The notes beneath the pieces are model-generated. The model was given only the letters and a program-made list of their open reading frames with translations. It searched no databases and was not told the origin of the DNA. The position numbers and the translations under genes are program-made. Of a stretch of DNA of 64,000 bases, positions 9,074 to 17,940 are shown one piece after another; the stretch's first letter is position 1; each line of letters begins with the position of its first letter. The stretch covers positions 1 through 64,000 of the forward strand of contig NZ_JAVFWN010000005.1 of NCBI RefSeq assembly GCF_030929495.1, given 5' to 3'. This stretch comes from Nocardioides sp. LHD-245 (GTDB lineage Bacteria; Actinomycetota; Actinomycetes; Propionibacteriales; Nocardioidaceae).

Positions 9074-10987
9074 TCAGCTGAGGTCGTCGAGGACCAGGTC
9101 GCCCGCGGCGGTGACCCGGAAGGACCAGCCGGGCAGGACACGCGCAGTGAAGAAGGGGCCCTCGATGATCGCCGGGCCTGCGCCGGCGTGACCGGGTGAG
9201 AGCTGGTCCAGGACGTGGACCGGGACCGTGTCGACGCGGTCGGCCGCCGATCGGATCTCACGGGTCCCGGCGACGGGCGCGGCGACCGGGTCGACCGGCG
9301 CGTCGGGCAGGAGCTCCGGTTGCGAGAGCGGCGCCGTCACCGTCAGCCGCAGCGACGCGAAGTGGCCCGGGTGGTCGGCCGGGCTGCCCTCCAGGTACGG
9401 CGCCCGCAGGAGCTGGGAGCCGTCGACGTCCTCGACGAGGAGCTCCCAGTCGGCGGAGCAGCTCGACAACGCGTATCCCTCCTGGAACATGTCCCGCTCG
9501 GCCCGCCCCAGCAGGTCGCGGTACGTCGCGGTGACGCTCTCCGTGGTCGGCTCGCTGACACCGACCTCGTAGGTCTTGCCGACGTCGGAGAAGGAGATGC
9601 CCAGCGCCGAGAACACGGCGGCGCTGCGCGGGACCAACACCTTGCGGACACCGGCCGGCCGCGCCGCGCCGGCCGCGCTCATGGGGCCGGCGCCACCGAA
9701 GGCCGCCAGGGTGGTGTGCCCGTCGACCTGGTCGGCGAAGGCCGCCGACACAGCCTCGAAGTAGGCCTGCTCCATCCGGATCAGCGCCTCCTCCAGGGTG
9801 ATCCCGAGAGGATCGGCGACGGTCTCGGTGATCACCGCCCGCGAGCGCGCGGCGTCCAGCCGGAAGGTGCCGTCGAGGTAGGTGTCGGCGTCGAGGACGC
9901 CGAGCAGGAGGTTGACGTCGGTGATCGTCGCCTGCTTGCCACCGAACCCGAAGCAGGCGGGGCCGGGGGCGGCACCCACCGACTGCGGGCCGACGGTGAT
10001 CCGCCCGTCCTCCACCGCGATCACGGACGATCCCCCGACGCCGCGGGACTGCACGTTGCTCATCGGGTAGGAGATGGGCACGCCCTTGATGGCGCCGCGT
10101 TCCTGGACGTCGACCTGCTCGCCCTCGACCACCCCCACATCCGTGGTGGTGCCGCCGATGTCCATCATCACGACGCGCGCGAGGCCGTAGGCGCGGGCCA
10201 GGGCGGCGGTGCCCTCGAGACCACCGCGTGGCCCCGAGGAGTAGGTCTTCAGCGCCACCGACTTCGCGACCCGCGACGAGGCGCCGTCGTTGCGGTAGAC
10301 CAGCAGCGGGTTGCTGACCCGGTACTCCTTGAGCCGCCGCTCCGCGCCGTAGAGGAATCGCTCCATGGTGGGGTGGAGGAACGAGTTGAGGATGCAGGAC
10401 CACACCCGACGGGCGTCCTCCCGGTCGCCGGCGAGGTCCCAGCTGTAGATCAGCGGGATCGAGCCGAGCAGGTGGCGGGGGAACTTCCGCAGCAGCACGG
10501 TCCGCAGCCGCTGCTCCTGCTCCGGGTCGCTGCCCGCGACCACGACTCGCGCGGCGCCGAGCGTGGTGAGCCGGTTGACCCGCTGCACGAGGTCGAACTC
10601 GAACTCCTCGGCGGGTGCCCCGGGGTCGAGGGTGAGGATCCGGCCGCCGACGAGATCGTCGAAGAGCTCCTGCTCCGCCTCGGTCTTGCGCAGTGCTGTC
10701 TCGAGCTCCGGGAGCGTGGTGAGGATCCCGATCATCGGCCCACGCCGCTCCACCAGCGCGTTGGTCCCCTGGGTGGTCGAGTACCGGATGTGCTGGGTGG
10801 CGTGGAGCAGTCGCTCGGTGTCGGCCTCGCCGTAGAGCGACGCGGACACCTTCTCGATGCCGGCGAACAGGCACTCGGAGAGGTCGTGAGGGGTGGTGAG
10901 GGTCTTGGTGAAGGTGAATCCCGCCCCGTCCCAGACGCAGATGTCGGTCAGGGTGCCCCCGTTGTCGATGTTGATGAGCGTGCTCAT
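9074..10987 (-). CDS. Second HyuA-like subunit of ketone carboxylase
   Basis: A 637-residue hydantoinase A/oxoprolinase-family protein and first gene of the operon. Both phosphate-binding motifs are present: NIDNGGTLTD at the N-terminus (DNGG instead of DIGG) and MDIGGTTTDVGVV near residue 270. TTQGTNALVERRG matches the family. It is shorter than and clearly different from the second HyuA protein at 6456-8585. Acetone carboxylases have one HyuA-type subunit, while the acetophenone carboxylase core complex has two unequal ones, so this gene argues for the latter architecture. The ATG at 10987 has an AAGGAG site five bases upstream; a longer open frame to 11086 would run into the divergent control region. 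Confidence 0.85.
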   Translation of the reverse strand: MSTLINIDNGGTLTDICVWDGAGFTFTKTLTTPHDLSECLFAGIEKVSASLYGEADTERLLHATQHIRYSTTQGTNALVERRGPMIGILTTLPELETALRKTEAEQELFDDLVGGRILTLDPGAPAEEFEFDLVQRVNRLTTLGAARVVVAGSDPEQEQRLRTVLLRKFPRHLLGSIPLIYSWDLAGDREDARRVWSCILNSFLHPTMERFLYGAERRLKEYRVSNPLLVYRNDGASSRVAKSVALKTYSSGPRGGLEGTAALARAYGLARVVMMDIGGTTTDVGVVEGEQVDVQERGAIKGVPISYPMSNVQSRGVGGSSVIAVEDGRITVGPQSVGAAPGPACFGFGGKQATITDVNLLLGVLDADTYLDGTFRLDAARSRAVITETVADPLGITLEEALIRMEQAYFEAVSAAFADQVDGHTTLAAFGGAGPMSAAGAARPAGVRKVLVPRSAAVFSALGISFSDVGKTYEVGVSEPTTESVTATYRDLLGRAERDMFQEGYALSSCSADWELLVEDVDGSQLLRAPYLEGSPADHPGHFASLRLTVTAPLSQPELLPDAPVDPVAAPVAGTREIRSAADRVDTVPVHVLDQLSPGHAGAGPAIIEGPFFTARVLPGWSFRVTAAGDLVLDDLS

Positions 10988-11172
10988 CGGGCTCCTTCGG
11001 TCGTGAGCCGGTTGGCGGCGGCTCGTTCGGTGACGGTGTGACGACGACCACTGTGGGCGCCGTCCCAACCTCGACCGGTGTCCCAAGATCGAACACGGGA
11101 GGGGGCTTGGCTGTGGCGCCCGTCACGGTCACGATGGCTGTGTTGGGTTGTCGACCGCGTCGGGAGTGGAAC
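10988..11172. promoter_or_regulatory. Divergent control region, carboxylase operon / AcoR-like regulator
   Basis: These 185 bases separate the carboxylase operon (minus) from the regulator (plus). They contain two TCCCAA words at 11063-11068 and 11081-11086, 18 bases apart, which could be half-sites for an activator. No sigma-54 type GG-N10-GC promoter stands out. The region should hold the promoters of both units; exact positions are not readable. Confidence 0.4.
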
Positions 11173-13020
11173 GTGCCGGACTCTGCACACCGGATGCTTC
11201 GGGTCGCTGCCGCGCGCGCCGACTTCCTCGACAGCGGGCTGCCCGGTGCCGCTGGTATCCCCGGACTGCTGGCGGCCTCGTGGGAGCGCAGCCAGCAGGC
11301 CGGGGTCGACAGCGCTCAGCCCCACAGCGACTTCACCGAGGAGATCGACACCGGGTCGCTTCTCGTCCGGTGCGCCCGGCCGGTGCTGCGCCAGCTCGGG
11401 ATCGACACGGCGGACGTGCCGATCGTGATCGCGGTCACCGACTACCGGGCGAGGCTGGTCCAGCGGATCGACACGTCGAGTGCCGTCGGCCGGCTGCTGG
11501 ACCGCGTCGACTTCGCGCCGGGGTTCAGCTACTCCGAGTCCACGATGGGGACCAACGGCGTCGGCACGGTCCTCGAGTCGGGCCAGCCTGTGAGCATCGT
11601 CGGGCCGGAGCACTTCGCGGAGAACCTGCACGCGTTCGCCTGCACGGGTGCGCCGATCATCGACCCGGTGACCCGTCGGGTCGAGGGGGTGCTGGACATC
11701 TCCACCCTGAGCCAGAGCTGGAGCCCGCTGATGCACACGCTGGCCAAGAGCGCGGCGCAGGACATCGGCCGCAACCTGCTGCTCGACCGAAGCCAGTCCC
11801 AGCAGGCGATCTTCGACACCTACCTGCAGGTCCAGGCCAAGGCCACCCGCCAGGCCGTCTTCGCCTTCGGCGACTCGGTGTTCATGGCGAACCCCGCGGC
11901 CGAGGCACAGTTCGACGCCTCGGAGCAGCGCATCCTGCGTGACCACGCGACGTTCATGATGGGGCACCGCGACCGGGCCAGCGACACCCTCGAGCTGTCG
12001 ACCGGCCGCATGGTGCACGTCCGCGGCACCCGGATCCTGGCCGGCTCCGAGGTCGCCGGCCTCGTCGTGATCGCCGAGACGGTCGCCGAGCCCAAGCCGA
12101 GGTCCGGCGAGGACTTCATCGAGCACGTCCTTCCCCAGGTCGCGATCGCGACCAGCTCCACCTCACGCATCGCCGGCGACCTCGGCAAGCCGTACGACGA
12201 GATCAGCCCCGGACGCTCGCCCGCGTGGCTGCGTGCCTGCGAGGACCTCCGCACCGCCTTGGCCGAGCGGCAACCCACCGTCGTGGTGGGCGAGACCGGC
12301 ACGGGCAAGTTCACCCTGGTCGGCGAGCTCTTCCACCGCACGTTCCCCGGCGCACGGAGCGTCGCCATCGACGCCGCCGAGGTGACCGTCGGGGGCGATC
12401 CTGCCGACCTCGAGGCGCTGCTCGCCGCCGACGACCTCCCCACTCTCCACATCGTGCGCAACCTCGACGCGGCGTCGACGGCGGCCGCGGAGCAGATCGA
12501 CTCCTTCCTCGCGCGTCTGCGCGAGACCAGAAGTGACGCGTGGTGCGTCGCCACGCTGTCCGACTCCGCGCTCGACTCCGACCTGCCGTTCCATCCTCTC
12601 CTCGCGCACTTCGAGGTCTCCGTGATGGTTCCGCCGCTGCGCTGCCGAACCGAGGACCTCGCCGGGATCATCGACTCGCTCCTGCGTGCGCTCGCCCCCC
12701 ACCGCCGGGTCCGGCTCAGCCCCGAGGCGCAGCGCCTCGTCGCCCGCTACTCCTGGCCCCGCAACGTCGCGCAGCTCGCCGAGGCACTCGAGCAGGCGCT
12801 GCGGCGGCGACCGGTCGGCGAGATCCAGACGGACGACCTGCCGGCGTACTGCCAGACAGCCACCCGCCACCGGCTCACCCCCCTGGAGACGGCGGAGCGG
12901 GATGCGATCGTCGTCGCCCTGCGCGAGCACCAGGGCAACCGGGTCGCCGCGGCGGCGCATCTGGGCATGGCGCGTTCCAGCCTCTACCGCAAGATCAAGT
13001 CGTACGACATCCGGGCCTGA
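11173..13020 (+). CDS. AcoR-type GAF / degenerate AAA+ / FIS transcriptional activator
   Basis: About 615 residues. An N-terminal GAF-like sensor region (GFSYSESTMGTNGVGTVL and HAFACTGAPIIDP are hallmarks of AcoR/AcxR-type activators) is followed by a remnant AAA+ domain and a C-terminal FIS helix-turn-helix (HQGNRVAAAAHLGMARSSLY). The Walker A motif is present (GETGTGKF, about residues 372-379) but the Walker B acidic residues are replaced (LPTLHIVRNLD) and the sigma-54 contact loop GAFTGA is absent. It should sense the ketone or alcohol and switch on the divergent operon, as AcxR does in Xanthobacter, but without sigma-54. GTG at 11173 is preferred because GGGAG lies six bases upstream and the protein begins there with family-like sequence; the frame is open back to 11038. 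Confidence 0.85.
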   Translation: MPDSAHRMLRVAAARADFLDSGLPGAAGIPGLLAASWERSQQAGVDSAQPHSDFTEEIDTGSLLVRCARPVLRQLGIDTADVPIVIAVTDYRARLVQRIDTSSAVGRLLDRVDFAPGFSYSESTMGTNGVGTVLESGQPVSIVGPEHFAENLHAFACTGAPIIDPVTRRVEGVLDISTLSQSWSPLMHTLAKSAAQDIGRNLLLDRSQSQQAIFDTYLQVQAKATRQAVFAFGDSVFMANPAAEAQFDASEQRILRDHATFMMGHRDRASDTLELSTGRMVHVRGTRILAGSEVAGLVVIAETVAEPKPRSGEDFIEHVLPQVAIATSSTSRIAGDLGKPYDEISPGRSPAWLRACEDLRTALAERQPTVVVGETGTGKFTLVGELFHRTFPGARSVAIDAAEVTVGGDPADLEALLAADDLPTLHIVRNLDAASTAAAEQIDSFLARLRETRSDAWCVATLSDSALDSDLPFHPLLAHFEVSVMVPPLRCRTEDLAGIIDSLLRALAPHRRVRLSPEAQRLVARYSWPRNVAQLAEALEQALRRRPVGEIQTDDLPAYCQTATRHRLTPLETAERDAIVVALREHQGNRVAAAAHLGMARSSLYRKIKSYDIRA

Positions 13021-13050
13021 GCCCGGCTGTCCACGGATCCGGGCCTGAGG

Positions 13051-13596
13051 TCAATGCCAGGACGGGGCCCGCGCGATCTCCAGCGCGCGCTCCCGGTCGA
13101 GGAAGAAGAACTGCGCCGGCTTCTCGGCGATGCTCGTGCGGAGGTCGACGAGCGGCCCGCGCTCGCAGCCGACCCGCTCCATCATGGCGACTGAGGCGGT
13201 GTTGCGCGCGTCCGGCTCGAAGACCAGGCGCCGGCAGCCGGGCAGGTGGGCCACGAAGTCGAGCCCCGCAGCGATGACCTCCGCGGTCCGGCCGGCGCGG
13301 CGCCGGTCGTCGGCGAGGAGGAGATGGATCCCGACGTCGCCCGGGAGGCGGTCGTACCACCGGCCGATCTCGTCGACCTCCGGGTCGTAGGTCTGCAGCA
13401 GGCCGACGGGGGCCTCGTCGACCTCGATGAGGTACGCCGCCAGATGGGCCTGCTCGACGATATAGGTGTAGACCAGCGCGACGTCCGCCACCGAGTGGTC
13501 GGCCATCCCCCAGAACTCCGCCCGCGGGGTGCTGACCCAGGTGTGCAGCAGGGCGGCGTCCCGCTCGGGGACGACAGGGCGGATCGCGACGGTCAT
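13051..13596 (-). CDS. GNAT acetyltransferase of siderophore operon (DesH/IucB-like)
   Basis: This 181-residue GNAT-fold acyltransferase belongs to the branch used in siderophore assembly (RhbD/IucB type), with the pattern LLHTWVSTPRAEFWGM, GDVGIHLLLA and VFEPDARNTASVAMMERVG. It resembles the N-terminal domain of the fused protein at 15580-17940. Such enzymes acylate an N-hydroxy-amine using an acyl-CoA. Its ATG at 13596 overlaps the stop of the penicillin acylase as ATGA, so it is coupled to it. In Streptomyces des clusters a penicillin amidase and an extra acyltransferase (DesG, DesH) occur beside desABCD and are proposed to make aryl-acylated desferrioxamines; a similar role is likely here. 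It ends convergently, 30 bases from the regulator gene. Confidence 0.8.
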   Translation of the reverse strand: MTVAIRPVVPERDAALLHTWVSTPRAEFWGMADHSVADVALVYTYIVEQAHLAAYLIEVDEAPVGLLQTYDPEVDEIGRWYDRLPGDVGIHLLLADDRRRAGRTAEVIAAGLDFVAHLPGCRRLVFEPDARNTASVAMMERVGCERGPLVDLRTSIAEKPAQFFFLDRERALEIARAPSWH

Positions 13597-15583
13597 GCGG
13601 ACTCCTCGGTGACGGGTCGGGTGATCGGGATCGTGCCCCCGGCCGCCCAGACCGCCTGCTGGTCGTGGTGGTGCGGCGAGGCCGGGTCGCCGCTCGCGCC
13701 GAGGGGCACGACCCAGCGGCTGTCGCCGGCCAGGTCCCAGACCCAGCGGGCGACCGGCCCGTGCAGACAGGCACCGGTGCCGCCGAGGGCGCGGGTGGCG
13801 AGGACGCAGTCGTCGTCGCCGGACAGCGCGAGGTACGGAGGCGCGGAGCCGTCCGGGGCATCGAGGCCGAGCTGCTGATGCGGCGTGAGGGGTACGGCGA
13901 CGTGACCGGTCCCCCACGCGGCGGGCGCGGGCCGTGTCGCCACCTGCTCCAGCGCGGCCGCCACGAGCTGCAGCACATCGACGCCGAACGGCTTGCCGGC
14001 GGCCAGGATCGCGGGCAGGCACAGCCGGATCCGGCCGCGCAGGTCGAACCACGGCGCGAACAGCTCGCCGTGCGGGGAGCCGTCGACGCCGCGCAGCGCG
14101 GGGGCGTCGGACAGGCCATCGACGACGGCGGCCCGGACCTGCGCGAAGAGAGCGGCGTCGACGCTGCCGGCGGCCATCCGGCGGTCCCAGGCGAGCAGCC
14201 GGTCGCGAGCGCCGCGGACAAGTCGGTGAGATCGACAAGGGACGCGATCATGTCGAGCAGCGCGGCGCCGGCGGTCTGCCGGTCGTCGCCGAGCACGGCG
14301 CCGACGGCGACGGGCGTCAGCGGTCCGGCCGCCGCCCGGTCGTCGAGGAGCTCCCGGATCCGGTGGGCCCGGTGCGGCGGGGCGAAGTCGGAGCCGACCC
14401 GCTCGAAGTCCGGCGTGGCACGGTCGTTGGCGGTGACGAGCACCGGGCCGGTCCGGCGCGGCAGGTCCGCGACCCAGCCGCCCGTCCACCGGCGATCGCC
14501 GTCGCGTTCGGGGATCCGCCCGACCACGCGGTGCTCGGTGCGGCCGTACCGGTCGCCGACCACGAGGTTGTCGACCGGGCCCACCCAGCCGGCGAAGGCG
14601 GCGGTCACGTCCCTGGCGCGGCGGGAGCGCAGCAGCGGGAGGATCGCGTCGAGCCCGAGGTCACCCAGGACGTAGGCGGGCGTGCGCAGGCTGAACGTCT
14701 CCGGTTCGTCCGGTCCACCGACCACCACGGGCCCGCGCTCGGTGACGAGCACCTCGACCTCGTGCACGTCATAGCTGTCGGCGCCGGTGCGGACCCGCAC
14801 CTGCTCGACCCGGCCGGCGACCGGCTCCCACCCCGACGCGCCCCGAGCGATGACCGCGTCCCGATGACGGACCAGCTCCTCGGCGTACACGTCCTCGTCG
14901 TCGGCCACCGCGTTGGTGATCCCCCACGCGACATCGCCGGCGTGGCCGAAGTGCTGGACACCAGGGACGCCGACGAAGGTGAGGCCGGCGACGTCGAAGG
15001 GGTCGTGCGGGTCGGTGCAGACCAGCCGCACCTGGGCGTAGCAGCCGGGCGCCTCGATCACCCGGTGCGGGTCGCCGGCGAGGATCGGCAGCCCGCTGGC
15101 GGTCAGGGACCCGTCGACGACGAGCGCGTTGCTGCCCCCGGGCAGGCCCTCGGTGCGGAAGAGCGGGAGCCACTCGTCGCCGGTCGTCGCCGCGAGGTGG
15201 CGCCGCCAGAGCTGGCTGGGGAAGCCGGAGAACAGCAGGTGCTGCACGGCGAACACGGCGAGCGGCGTCCAGGGCTGCCACCGGCGTTCGACGACCTCGT
15301 TGACGCCCTCGACGTAGGCATCCATGAAGGCGCGACTCTCGGTCGAGAGGGCGGCGTACGCGCGTCGGGCGACGTCGACGAGCAGCGCGCGGCGCGCCAG
15401 GACGTCCCACTCGACGGCGGTCGCGCCGAAGACCTCGGCGCAGGTCCCCTCGGCGCGGCGGCGCTCGACCTCGAGCTGCCAGGCCCGGTCCTGTGCGGTC
15501 GCGCGGCCCTGCGTGCGCGCGACCGCGAGCACGGAATCGCCCACCACATGGGGGATTCCGTGCTCGTCGCGGGTGATGGTCAC
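13593..15583 (-). pseudogene. Penicillin-acylase-family (DesG-like) Ntn hydrolase, frameshifted
   Basis: From GTG 15583 the frame encodes a penicillin acylase-type Ntn hydrolase (MTITRDEHGIPHVVG start, GRATAQDRAWQLE, and the nucleophile site GGSNALVVDG where the Ser follows Gly-Gly). Near 14,203-14,215 the similarity leaves this frame after LSAALA and continues in another minus-strand frame with DRLLAWDRRMAAGSVDAAL, running to the stop at 13593. The total of 1991 bases is one short of 664 codons, so a single missing base restores a normal-length protein. It may be a sequencing error in a GC-rich run or a real recent mutation. The start overlaps the desCD stop (GTGA) and the end overlaps the acetyltransferase start (ATGA), so operon layout is intact. 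Function would be N-acyl cleavage or transfer on aryl-acetyl groups. Confidence 0.8.
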
Positions 15584-17940
15584 GGCGCCACCGGGTTGCG
15601 CAACGTGCCGGCGAAGATGAGCGACTCGGCCTGGTCGGTCAGGTCGACCATCTGCAGGGTGTTGCGGAGCTGCAGCCGGTTGAGGCAGCTGTGCCGGAAC
15701 TCCGGTCGCAGCAGGTCGTAGCGCCGCGCGGCCTCGACCAGCTCGGGATGGTCGGCCGCGTGCTGCTCGATGGTCTCGCGCGCGATCGCCCAGAACTCCG
15801 CGGCGGGCAGCATCCCGTCGTCGTCCAGGATCGCCGCGACGAAGCGCAGCACGCCGTCAAGGATGTCGGTGTGGACGGCGAGCGCCTTGACGTCGTCGGG
15901 GAAGCTGCCACGGATCCGCTCGACCTCGGCCGGCAGCGGCAGACTCAGCCCACCGGGAGGGGCCATCACGACGACCTCCTCGCCGATGTCCTTCATGAAC
16001 GCGCCGACCGGGACGTGGTCGCGCAGCCGTAGCAGCAGGTTCTCGCCGTGCGGCATGAACGCGAGGTCGTAGGCGTGCAGGCAGTGCACGAGCGGACGGA
16101 GGTAGGCCCGCAGGTAGCCGCGCACCCAGGTCGCCGCGTCGACCGGCGACGCCTTGATCCACGCGGTGACGAGCGCGTCGCCGTCGGCGTCGCGGTGCAG
16201 CAGCGCGGCCATGGTGGTCAGCTGCTCGCCCGCGGGGGTGCGGGGCACCGGGCTCTCGCGCCACAGCGCCGCGATCATCTTCCGGTACGGCGACGGGCCG
16301 GCCACGCGGTGGAAGGCATCGCCCGTGTAGCCGATGGCCGCCCGCTCGCGGAGCACCTCGAACCCGCACGCCCTCAGCTCGTCGTCGGCCTCGACGACCG
16401 AGGCCACCCAGTCGTTGATCGCCGGGGTCGCCACCATGTAGGCGGGCGACAGCCCGCGCACGAAGCCCATGTTCTGGATGGCGAGCGCGGTCTTCACGTA
16501 GTGCCGCTCCGGCCTGCTGGCGTTGAAGAAGGTGCGGATCGACTGCTGCGGGCGGTGGTCGTCGTCGCCGGCGCCGAGGTGGACGAGGTCGCGGCGCGCG
16601 ACGTCCGGCGCGAAGGTGATCGCCAGCTTGTGCTGCCACTGCCACGGGTGCACGGGGACGAACAGATAGTCGGCCGGGTCGAGACCGAGGGCGCGCAGCC
16701 GGCCGGCGAAGCGGTCCCGGACGCCCGGCGCCAGCTCGCCGTCGTACAGCTCCGCCTCGGTGGCGTCGGCGGCCAGCGACAGGTGCGTGAGGGCGCGGCG
16801 CGCGGCGAGCCAGTGCAGCCGGACCGGTCGGCCGGTCTCGGGCGCGTAGGCGCGATAGTCGTCGAGGCCGAAGCCGATCCGCCCGTTGTTGGCGACGAAC
16901 GCGGGATGTCCCTCCGTCATCGCCGACTCGATCTCCTGGTAGCCCGCATCGACCAGGTCGGCCACCGGGACGGCGCGGTGGCGCAGCTTCCACGCACCGG
17001 CCGCCAGCGTGGCGGCGATCTCCTCGAGGTAGGTCGGCAGCAGCTGGTCCGGGATGCCCAGCGTGGGCGCCAGCTCCGCGATCAGCTCCTGGGCGTCGGG
17101 GGCGGTCGTGCCACCGTCGCGGGTGCGCTCGATCGAGACGGGGTCGACGACCCAGTGGTCGAGGAGGTGCCGCGTCGCCGTGAAGGTGTACGACGACGGG
17201 CCGGCCACGACCCGCCACCGCTCCTCGCCGGGGACCGGGGTGGGGGCCAGGAGCCGCTCGTGGGCGAACTCACCCAGCGCCTTGGCCACCAGGTGCCGCT
17301 GGGCGCGGTCCATCAGCTCGGGGGTGAGGTGGTCCGCGGGGTCGGCGTGGTCACGCACCAACCGGAACTGCTGCGTCTCGGCGGTCCGGACAGCGCATTC
17401 GGTAGGTGCGCGGACCAGGTCCGGCGCGTTCCAGTCGTCTCGGGAGCAGACCGACAGCACCGCGGTCTTGCCGGGCAGCGCGACCTCGCGGACCTCGACG
17501 AAGCCGGCGGCGACGTTCTTGGCACGGATCCTCTCGTTGCGGGCGTCCGGATCGACGACCACCCGGCGCACGGCCGGATCGGCGAAGCAGTGCGCCATGA
17601 CCGCGTCGAAGACGGTCGTGGTGAGGCCGCGGACCGGGGAGCCGGCGGGCGGCGCGACGAGCAGGTGCATGCCGAGGTCGCCGTCGCCCACCTCCGGCAG
17701 GCCGGCCAGCGGGGAGTGCGCCGGGTCGTAGGTCTCGGCCAGGAAGACCGGTCGCCCGTCGACCCGGCCCAGCCAGGCGTCATGGTGCGGGTTCGCGAGG
17801 ATCCCGGCGTACTCCCGGCCGACGTCGTCGCGACTGGCGTCCTGCATCATCCAGTACGCCGAGCGCGGGTGGGTGACCCATGCGTGGAGCAGATCGAGGT
17901 CGCGCTCGACGTCGACCGGCTCGAGGGTGACGGTCCGCAT
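15580..17940 (-). CDS. desCD: Fused DesC-DesD: N-hydroxycadaverine acyltransferase and NIS synthetase
   Basis: A 786-residue fusion. Residues 1 to about 180 are a GNAT acyltransferase (LLHAWVTHPRSAYWMM, GDLGMHLLVAP, VVVDPDARNERIRAKNVAAG), equivalent to DesC, which acylates N-hydroxycadaverine. Residues from about 200 onward are an IucA/IucC-type synthetase (GHPAFVANNGRIGFG, VHPWQWQHKLAITF, SIRTFFNASRPERHYVKTAL), equivalent to DesD, which joins hydroxamate units with ATP to form the desferrioxamine chain or ring. In Streptomyces these are two separate genes. ATG at 17940 overlaps the desB stop as TGATG; the 3' end overlaps the penicillin acylase start. Both domains look complete, so the fusion is unlikely to be an assembly artefact. 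Confidence 0.9.
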   Translation of the reverse strand: MRTVTLEPVDVERDLDLLHAWVTHPRSAYWMMQDASRDDVGREYAGILANPHHDAWLGRVDGRPVFLAETYDPAHSPLAGLPEVGDGDLGMHLLVAPPAGSPVRGLTTTVFDAVMAHCFADPAVRRVVVDPDARNERIRAKNVAAGFVEVREVALPGKTAVLSVCSRDDWNAPDLVRAPTECAVRTAETQQFRLVRDHADPADHLTPELMDRAQRHLVAKALGEFAHERLLAPTPVPGEERWRVVAGPSSYTFTATRHLLDHWVVDPVSIERTRDGGTTAPDAQELIAELAPTLGIPDQLLPTYLEEIAATLAAGAWKLRHRAVPVADLVDAGYQEIESAMTEGHPAFVANNGRIGFGLDDYRAYAPETGRPVRLHWLAARRALTHLSLAADATEAELYDGELAPGVRDRFAGRLRALGLDPADYLFVPVHPWQWQHKLAITFAPDVARRDLVHLGAGDDDHRPQQSIRTFFNASRPERHYVKTALAIQNMGFVRGLSPAYMVATPAINDWVASVVEADDELRACGFEVLRERAAIGYTGDAFHRVAGPSPYRKMIAALWRESPVPRTPAGEQLTTMAALLHRDADGDALVTAWIKASPVDAATWVRGYLRAYLRPLVHCLHAYDLAFMPHGENLLLRLRDHVPVGAFMKDIGEEVVVMAPPGGLSLPLPAEVERIRGSFPDDVKALAVHTDILDGVLRFVAAILDDDGMLPAAEFWAIARETIEQHAADHPELVEAARRYDLLRPEFRHSCLNRLQLRNTLQMVDLTDQAESLIFAGTLRNPVAP

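Noticed and set aside
10988..11172. Sigma-54 promoter for the carboxylase operon
   Set aside because: No clear GG-N10-GC element, and the regulator lacks the GAFTGA loop.
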